A stretch of DNA of 18,656 bases from Candidatus Segatella mututuai (GTDB lineage Bacteria; Bacteroidota; Bacteroidia; Bacteroidales; Bacteroidaceae). How positions within the stretch are numbered: position 1 is the first letter of the stretch; every line of letters starts with the position of its first letter. The stretch spans positions 1 to 18,656 of the forward strand of contig DJOI01000014.1 of NCBI GenBank assembly GCA_002439605.1, written 5' to 3'. A model generated the notes under the pieces. The model had not been told where the DNA came from. It was given only the letters and a program-made list of their open reading frames with translations, and did not search any database. This document shows positions 14,389-18,656 of the stretch, piece after piece. A program made the translations under genes and the position numbers.

Positions 14389-14701
14389 ATCGCTTGCAAA
14401 ATTATAGCAAATAGTCGAAATAAAGAAAGATTATCGGATAAATAAATTAAAAACTGCCCATTGGCAAGATTAAGTATGCACTAAATTAATTCCGTCAACA
14501 GGTACTTTTTTACCTTATGAAGCATTATTAACTTGATGGTTTCAAATATTCATTTTGCGCTCGACAGGAAACAATGGCATGTGCATTAATTGCATGTTAA
14601 GCGGCAAATCTGGCTACAAAGGGGCTCTGTTAAGTGAAAAAGTTGTAAAAGAAACGACCATGTGCCATGGTTATCCGAGAAATAACTGTATATTTGTCGA
14701 C
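14389..14701. other. Divergent intergenic region between helicase and ABC ATPase genes
   Basis: 313 bp, A/T-rich, with the two flanking genes reading outward. On the minus strand TAATTTTG (14404-14397) precedes the helicase ATG; on the plus strand TATATTTG (14689-14696) precedes the ABC ATG. An open frame upstream of the ABC start (from 14555) encodes a Cys/Gly-rich stretch with no resemblance to any transporter part and is not counted as coding. I see no riboswitch, operator or repeat, only a weak AGGTA/TACCT stem at about 14501-14516. Confidence 0.5.
14689..14696 (+). promoter_or_regulatory. -7 element very close to the ABC ATPase start
   Basis: TATATTTG is an exact TAnnTTTG match ending 5 nt before ATG 14702. 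No TTTG or TTG stands at the -33 distance. If used, transcription would begin at or next to the start codon, giving a leaderless message. Confidence 0.35.
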
Positions 14702-15493
14702 ATGAAACCAACCGTCGTTTTACGCCACTTATGCATAGGCTACCAGGAAGGTCGACATGCCCATCCTATAGCCCCTGCCATCGATGCCTCGCTCTACGAA
14801 GGCGAGCTGACGTGCCTCATAGGGTCAAATGGAGTGGGCAAGTCAACCCTGCTGCGTACCCTTGCGGGCTTTTTGCCCCCTTTGTCGGGACAGGTGCTGA
14901 TAGAGAACGAGGCACGACAGATAGACATCTCGGATTGCTCACTCAGGCAACTGTCGCACCTACTGAGCATCGTCCTTACATCGAGACCCGATGTGCCTAA
15001 CCTTCGTGTCGACGAGGTGGTGGGCATGGGACGTTCGCCTTACACTGATTTCTGGGGTAAGTTGTCGACCGAAGACAAACGTGTGGTCGAGGAGTCGCTC
15101 TGCATGATGGGCGTGTCCCAACTAAGCAAGCGCAACTTGGGCACATTGAGCGACGGCGAATGCCAGAAGGTGATGATAGCCAAGGCCCTCGCCCAGCAGA
15201 CATCCATCATCTTTCTCGACGAGCCTACTGCCTTTTTGGATTATCCCAGCAAGGTAGAGATGCTGCAGTTGTTGCGCAACCTGGCTCACAATCTTGGTAA
15301 GACGGTGTTCCTCTCCACACACGATGTGGAAATGGCGTTGCAACTTTCCGACCGCATTTGGCTGATGCAAGCAGGGCGTTTCGAAACAGGCACGTCGCAC
15401 GAACTGGCAGCCAAGGGTTCTCTCTCGCAGTTTATAGACCGTAAAGGCATTCGTCTTGACAAGGATTCGCTTTCCATCAAAATGGAGAGTTAG
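14702..15493 (+). CDS. FecE-type ABC transporter ATP-binding protein (iron-siderophore, haem or cobalamin import)
   Basis: From ATG 14702 the protein has 263 residues, the usual family length; the frame is open further upstream but the added 49 residues match nothing. It has Walker A GSNGVGKST (41-49), ABC signature LSDGE (149-153), Walker B IIFLDEPT (169-176) and the switch His207 in STHDVE. The segment VVGMGRSPYTDFWG is characteristic of FecE/FhuC/BtuD-like ATPases. The Q-loop position, usually Gln (LLPQ in FecE), reads VLTSRP here, so the Gln is absent. Partners (FecCD-type permease, substrate-binding lipoprotein) are not in the window: upstream is a divergent helicase, downstream non-coding DNA. 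The substrate cannot be settled. Confidence 0.92.
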   Translation: MKPTVVLRHLCIGYQEGRHAHPIAPAIDASLYEGELTCLIGSNGVGKSTLLRTLAGFLPPLSGQVLIENEARQIDISDCSLRQLSHLLSIVLTSRPDVPNLRVDEVVGMGRSPYTDFWGKLSTEDKRVVEESLCMMGVSQLSKRNLGTLSDGECQKVMIAKALAQQTSIIFLDEPTAFLDYPSKVEMLQLLRNLAHNLGKTVFLSTHDVEMALQLSDRIWLMQAGRFETGTSHELAAKGSLSQFIDRKGIRLDKDSLSIKMES

Positions 15494-15665
15494 CGGTGGA
15501 GAGAAGAAGATTGAAATTTCCTTTACATTTTCCGCTCTGAGATTTCCGTATTTCCAACCGACTCTTATTTATCCGTGAATATCGAGAATATGAAGGCTAA
15601 ACCGAATATGCTGATAATCAACGAATTATGCATTCAGAATTTCAATGGTACTATTTGTTTTCTCT

Positions 15666-15777
15666 ATAGTCGTACGACATGAGATTGCATAGTTGTACGA
15701 CATGAGACTGCATAGTTGTACGACATGAGTCTATATAGACGTACAACTATCGTCGCATAGTCGTACAACTATAGAAT
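15666..15777. repeat. Five-unit tandem array of 22-23 bp repeats with palindromic GTAC cores
   Basis: Units begin at 15666, 15689, 15712, 15735 and 15757. Units 1-3 follow ATAGTYGTACGACATGAG plus 5 nt; units 4-5 have the mirrored core RCGTACAACTAT. The GTAC centres lie at 15672, 15695, 15718, 15741 and 15763, a spacing of 23, 23, 23 and 22 bp. Between units 3 and 4 sits the perfect palindrome GTCTATATAGAC (15729-15740), where the orientation of the units flips. ATAGTTGTAC (15712) and GTACAACTAT (15741) are exact inverted copies. Confidence 0.9.
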
Positions 15778-15929
15778 TTTATTTTGCGAAAAGTCATAAA
15801 ATAAGGGAGCCACTTATGTTTAAATCCCCCTTTTTCTCTTAGATTCCCCCAAAAACAAGCGGACAAATATAGAAATAAATCATTACAAAGAGACCAGCCC
15901 TGTTTGCTTGAAGAGGAGTTGATGACATA

Positions 15930-15964
15930 TAAAAATCCACCGCTCTGAAACAGGGACGGTGGAT
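15930..15964 (-). terminator. Strong hairpin with a minus-strand T run
   Basis: ATCCACCG (15935-15942) and CGGTGGAT (15957-15964) are a perfect 8-bp stem, extended inside by CTCT/AGGG with a bulged A and a GAAAC loop. On the minus strand the stem is followed by TTTTTAT, so it looks like an intrinsic terminator for leftward transcription. On the plus strand GAGAGAGAG follows, so it does not terminate rightward. No leftward gene is known here. Confidence 0.5.
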
Positions 15965-16095
15965 GAGAGAGAGAAATTGTTATTCTATTTCCAATACTCT
16001 GTTAATTCTAATATAATCGTCTGAAAAAGAGAGTTAATTAGCATAATACAGCTATAAGGCAGGCTGCACTCAACTATAAAAATAAACGAATTTAT

Positions 16096-16126
16096 TTTGT
16101 ATTGTCTTCATTTTGCACTACCTTTG
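16096..16126 (+). promoter_or_regulatory. Consensus promoter of the HAD-ilvA-ridA genes
   Basis: TTTG (16096-16099), 19 nt, TACCTTTG (16119-16126) is an exact Bacteroidota housekeeping promoter. Transcription should start near 16132, about 12 nt before ATG 16144. This rules out the upstream TTG at 16102 as the HAD start. Confidence 0.82.
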
Positions 16127-16143
16127 CAATCAAAAGACAAGAT

Positions 16144-17007
16144 ATGGACAGACTGCAAAACAGGACACAGGCACACTTGCCCTACCGCATCATCGCACTC
16201 GATCTGGACGGAACACTCACCAACCACGACAAGGTGATAACGCCCAAAACACGCGAGGCGTTGCTCAAAGCGCAGGACGAAGGTGCCATCGTGGTACTTG
16301 CTTCCGGAAGGCCTACCTATGGCATCGCACCCCTTGCCGACGAACTGCAGCTCAACACGAAAGGCGGATTCATCCTGGCATACAACGGAGGAAAAATCGT
16401 GGATTGGGGAACGCAGCAGGAGTGTTTCTCGCAACACCTACCACAACCTGCCATTCCCGTTATTTACGAATACGCCCAACAGAAAGGACACGCCCTGTTG
16501 GGCTATGCCGGCAACGAGATTATCACAGAAAGCCCAGAAGACCCCTATGTAAGGGAAGAGTCGCGCATCAACAAGATGAACATCCGGCACGTGGACAATC
16601 TGCTGCAACACTTGGAGCCCCACCCCACCAAGCTGCTGATGACAGGCACGCCTGCCGACATGCAAAGAGCCGAGGAGGAATTGGCCAATCTCGTGGGCAA
16701 CCGTATGGATGTGTTCCGATCGGCTCCCTTCTTTCTCGAACTGGTGCCAAAGGGCATCGACAAAGCGCAATCGCTGTTGCGTCTGTTGGCAAAGGTCAAC
16801 CTCATACCCTCTGACATGATTGCCTTTGGAGACGGGTACAACGACCTGAGCATGCTGCGACTGGCTGGCATGGGAGTGGCCATGGCAAATGCCGCACCAG
16901 AGGTGAGAGCCGAAGCCGACTACATCACCCTCTCGAATGAGGAAGACGGCATTGCGGCCGCCTTGCAACACTTTTCACAAGCCCCCACCTCGTTCGATTC
17001 GTATTAG
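16144..17007 (+). CDS. Cof-type HAD-IIB sugar-phosphate/nucleotide phosphatase
   Basis: A 287-residue protein. The HAD motifs are complete: motif I DLDGTLT with nucleophile Asp20 and acid/base Asp22, motif II VLASGRP with Ser55, motif III Lys203 in PKGIDKAQ, motif IV GDGYND (229-234) with the Mg-binding Asp230 and Asp234. The IIB cap lies between II and III (about 85-190). VAMANAAPEVRAEADYIT near the end is typical of the Cof/YidA/YbiV group. Such enzymes hydrolyse phosphorylated sugars or cofactors with broad specificity; this substrate is unknown. The start at 16144 is set by the promoter just upstream. The ilvA gene follows after 27 nt, so they share a transcript. Confidence 0.93.
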   Translation: MDRLQNRTQAHLPYRIIALDLDGTLTNHDKVITPKTREALLKAQDEGAIVVLASGRPTYGIAPLADELQLNTKGGFILAYNGGKIVDWGTQQECFSQHLPQPAIPVIYEYAQQKGHALLGYAGNEIITESPEDPYVREESRINKMNIRHVDNLLQHLEPHPTKLLMTGTPADMQRAEEELANLVGNRMDVFRSAPFFLELVPKGIDKAQSLLRLLAKVNLIPSDMIAFGDGYNDLSMLRLAGMGVAMANAAPEVRAEADYITLSNEEDGIAAALQHFSQAPTSFDSY

Positions 17008-17034
17008 AAAGACATTGGAATAATATTAGTGCGT

Positions 17035-18234
17035 ATGTTACAACTTGACAATTTTTACAAGGCTCGCTTCGTGTTGAGCAAAGTAATTAGAAAGACTGAG
17101 CTGGTTCACACCCCGCGAATCAACCCAGAGAGTGATGTCTACCTGAAGCCGGAGTGCCTGCAGAAGACTGGCTCGTTTAAGATACGTGGCGCATACTATA
17201 AGATTTCGCAACTCACGCCTGAGGAGAAAGCCAAGGGTGTGATTGCCTGCTCGGCTGGCAATCATGCACAGGGGGTGGCGCTCGGAGCCACTGCCATGGG
17301 GGTGAAAAGCCTTATCTGCCTGCCCGAGGGTGCTCCCATCTCAAAGGTGGAGGCCACCAAGCGGCTGGGTGCCGAGGTCTGCCTTGTGCCTGGGGTTTAC
17401 GACGATGCTTATCAGAGGGCGCTCGAACTGCGCGACGAGCATGGCTACACCTTTGTGCATCCCTTCGACGACGAGAATGTCATCGCCGGGCAGGGAACCA
17501 TCGGTCTTGAGATTCTCGACCAACTGCCAGATGTAGAGGCTGTCGTTGTGCCCGTAGGTGGCGGCGGATTGATTTCGGGTGTCGCCTTCGCCATCAAGTC
17601 GCTGAACCCCAACGTCAAGGTCTATGGTGTACAGGCCGAGGGAGCGGCCAGCATGGTGCAGAGCCTTCACGACCACAAGCAGGAGAAGTTGCCGTCGGTA
17701 GCCACCGTAGCAGACGGCATCGCCGTGAAGGAACCAGGAAAAATCACTTTCGAGACTTGCTCCAACTACGTGGACGAAATCGTGACCGTGAGCGAGGACG
17801 AAATTTGTGCTGCCATACTCAAACTCCTCGAAAGCGAGAAGGTGGTGGCCGAGGGCGCCGGTGCTGCCAGTGTGGCTGCCGTGATGTACAACAAGGTGCC
17901 CGTCAAAGGCAAGAAGACCATCTGCATCGTGAGCGGTGGCAACATCGACGTTACCATCCTCAATCGTGTCATCACCCGTGGACTGGCCAAGAGCGGACGC
18001 CTCTGCACCATGGAGATGGAACTGGACGACAAGCCTGGAGAACTGGTGGAAGTGTGCTCTGTCATCGCTAAATTAGGCGGCAACATCACAGGAGTGCACC
18101 ACGACCGCTCCGCCAATCGTCAGAAAGTGAACTCGTGTGTGCTCCGCCTCACCATGGAGACCCGCGACGAGGAACATGTCAAGGATATCAAGGGAGCTCT
18201 CGAAGACAAGGGATTCCACCTTTATATAGTGTAG
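17035..18234 (+). CDS. ilvA: Threonine ammonia-lyase (threonine dehydratase) with C-terminal ACT domain
   Basis: From ATG 17035 the protein has 399 residues; a GTG two codons earlier is less likely. The PLP lysine is Lys49 in KTGSFKIRGA, with SAGNHAQG (73-80) and the phosphate-binding GGGGL (175-179), all fold-type II hallmarks. Residues about 320-399 form an ACT domain (MEMELDDKPGELVEVCSVIAKLGGNITGVHHDR). The enzyme turns L-threonine into 2-oxobutanoate and ammonia through enamine and imine intermediates, the first step toward isoleucine. The single ACT domain and length of about 400 residues match the shorter TdcB/IlvA type rather than the 514-residue E. coli IlvA with two ACT-like modules. 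Regulation by isoleucine is uncertain. ridA follows directly. Confidence 0.95.
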   Translation: MLQLDNFYKARFVLSKVIRKTELVHTPRINPESDVYLKPECLQKTGSFKIRGAYYKISQLTPEEKAKGVIACSAGNHAQGVALGATAMGVKSLICLPEGAPISKVEATKRLGAEVCLVPGVYDDAYQRALELRDEHGYTFVHPFDDENVIAGQGTIGLEILDQLPDVEAVVVPVGGGGLISGVAFAIKSLNPNVKVYGVQAEGAASMVQSLHDHKQEKLPSVATVADGIAVKEPGKITFETCSNYVDEIVTVSEDEICAAILKLLESEKVVAEGAGAASVAAVMYNKVPVKGKKTICIVSGGNIDVTILNRVITRGLAKSGRLCTMEMELDDKPGELVEVCSVIAKLGGNITGVHHDRSANRQKVNSCVLRLTMETRDEEHVKDIKGALEDKGFHLYIV

Positions 18235-18237
18235 AGG

Positions 18238-18260
18238 GAAGAACGAAGAGTGAAGAATTC
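18238..18260 (+). repeat. Third copy of the GAGTGAA-type repeat, between ilvA and ridA
   Basis: The 23 bases begin GAAGAACGAAGAGTGAAGAA and continue to an EcoRI-like GAATTC. They match the outer strand of the right arm in the helicase gene over 20 bases, and the left arm's GTGAAGAATTC end. It starts 3 nt after the ilvA stop codon. Confidence 0.75.
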
Positions 18261-18289
18261 AATTGTTAAAATTCAAAATATAAAAGATT

Positions 18290-18656
18290 ATGAACGCAAT
18301 TCACACAGACAATGCGCCTGCTGCTATAGGACCTTATAGCCAGGCCGTCGAAGTAAACGGTTTTGTATTTGCATCTGGTCAGATTCCCATCGACCCAACC
18401 ACAGGCAATTTCGTAGAGGGTGGCATCAAGGAGCAGACTCGTCAGGCTCTCACCAACGCCCAGAACATACTGAAGGCCGCTGACACAGACCTCTCTCATG
18501 TAGTCAAGACCACAGTCTATCTGGACAGCATGGACGACTTCACCGCCATGAACGAGGTGTATGCCGAGTTCTTCAGCAAACCATACCCAGCTCGCTCAGC
18601 CGTAGCCATCGAGAAATTACCCAAGGGTGCTCTCGTTGAGGTAGAGGTGTTGGCTG
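18290..18656 (+). CDS. ridA: RidA family enamine/imine deaminase, 3' end cut by the window
   Basis: ATG 18290 opens a frame that runs past the right edge: 122 codons are present of about 125 expected. It starts MNAIHTDNAPAAIGPYSQAV, with the RidA signature IGPYSQ, then FVFASGQIPIDPTTG, the conserved Arg in PARSAVAIEKLPKGALVEVEVLA and the TTVYLDSMDDF strand. RidA is a trimeric cytosolic enzyme that hydrolyses 2-aminoacrylate and 2-aminocrotonate made by PLP dehydratases. Its place right after ilvA fits that role, because IlvA makes 2-aminocrotonate. The 55-nt gap has a GAGTGAA-type repeat but no terminator, so cotranscription is likely. Confidence 0.95.
   Translation, partial: MNAIHTDNAPAAIGPYSQAVEVNGFVFASGQIPIDPTTGNFVEGGIKEQTRQALTNAQNILKAADTDLSHVVKTTVYLDSMDDFTAMNEVYAEFFSKPYPARSAVAIEKLPKGALVEVEVLA

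Larger units (their letters stand above)
15494..16095. other. Long non-coding region between ABC ATPase and HAD genes
   Basis: About 600 bp, A/T-rich, without a credible gene on either strand. It contains the GTAC-centred tandem array (15666-15777), two C5 tracts in similar contexts (15826-15830 and 15846-15850) and a strong hairpin at 15935-15964. The last part leads to the HAD gene promoter. I see no clear terminator right after the ABC gene. Confidence 0.7.

Noticed and set aside
14405..14688. Cobalamin or other riboswitch ahead of the ABC ATPase gene
   Set aside because: No conserved B12-box-like core or convincing multi-stem fold is visible, and the nearest promoter signal lies downstream of the region.
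14555..14701. N-terminal extension of the ABC ATPase
   Set aside because: The 49 extra residues are Cys/Gly-rich and unlike any FecE homologue, whereas ATG 14702 gives the usual family length.
15666..15777. CRISPR array
   Set aside because: The units are 22-23 bp with nearly no unique spacer, the cores are palindromic, unit orientation flips, and no cas gene is near.
16102..16143. Upstream TTG start for the HAD gene
   Set aside because: The 14 extra codons would overlap the -7 element at 16119-16126, so they precede the start of transcription.

Overview
The window looks like a chromosomal segment of a Bacteroidota member, probably Prevotella or Segatella (order Bacteroidales). The evidence is an L13 sequence of the Bacteroidales type, several promoters of the Bacteroidota form (TTTG, 19-20 nt, TAnnTTTG), no clear Shine-Dalgarno sequences before the starts, a LytS-type kinase with a TPR sensor and LytTR partner, and an ECF sigma / DUF4974 anti-sigma / STN-domain outer-membrane receptor cassette. 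No phage, plasmid or IS element is visible.

Minus strand, 1-14388. At the left edge are rpsI (partial) and rplM, preceded by a long, foldable 5' leader whose promoter lies inside a 21-bp imperfect inverted repeat. Next come two envelope genes, a MORN-like repeat protein and a beta-barrel-like protein, read from one good promoter. A two-component pair follows: a TPR histidine kinase lipoprotein and a LytTR regulator, with a doubtful 62-codon ORF after them. Then an ECF sigma factor, a short FecR-type anti-sigma factor and an outer-membrane receptor whose reading frame is broken by one base. The minus block ends with a three-gene run: a DNA2/NAM7-type helicase, a small unknown helical protein and a MATE exporter.

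Plus strand, 14702-18656. A FecE-type ABC ATPase stands without permease or binding protein. After it is about 600 bp of non-coding DNA holding a five-unit array of 22-23 bp palindrome-centred repeats and a hairpin. Then a Cof-type HAD phosphatase with a consensus promoter, threonine ammonia-lyase (ilvA) and ridA (cut by the window end). IlvA makes reactive enamine/imine products that RidA hydrolyses, so these two neighbours form a functional unit.

The most interesting non-coding signals are: (1) a complete, apparently orphan plus-strand transcription unit at about 6414-6574 (promoter, stem-loops, intrinsic terminator), a strong small-RNA candidate convergent with the receptor gene; (2) an inverted pair of GAGTGAA-rich repeats inserted in frame into the helicase gene, with a third copy between ilvA and ridA; (3) the GTAC-centred tandem array; (4) a perfect 15-bp inverted repeat bracketing the sigma factor gene; (5) the rplM leader with its promoter-spanning inverted repeat. 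I did not see a clearly new multi-gene protein system; the novelty is in the RNA and repeat elements.
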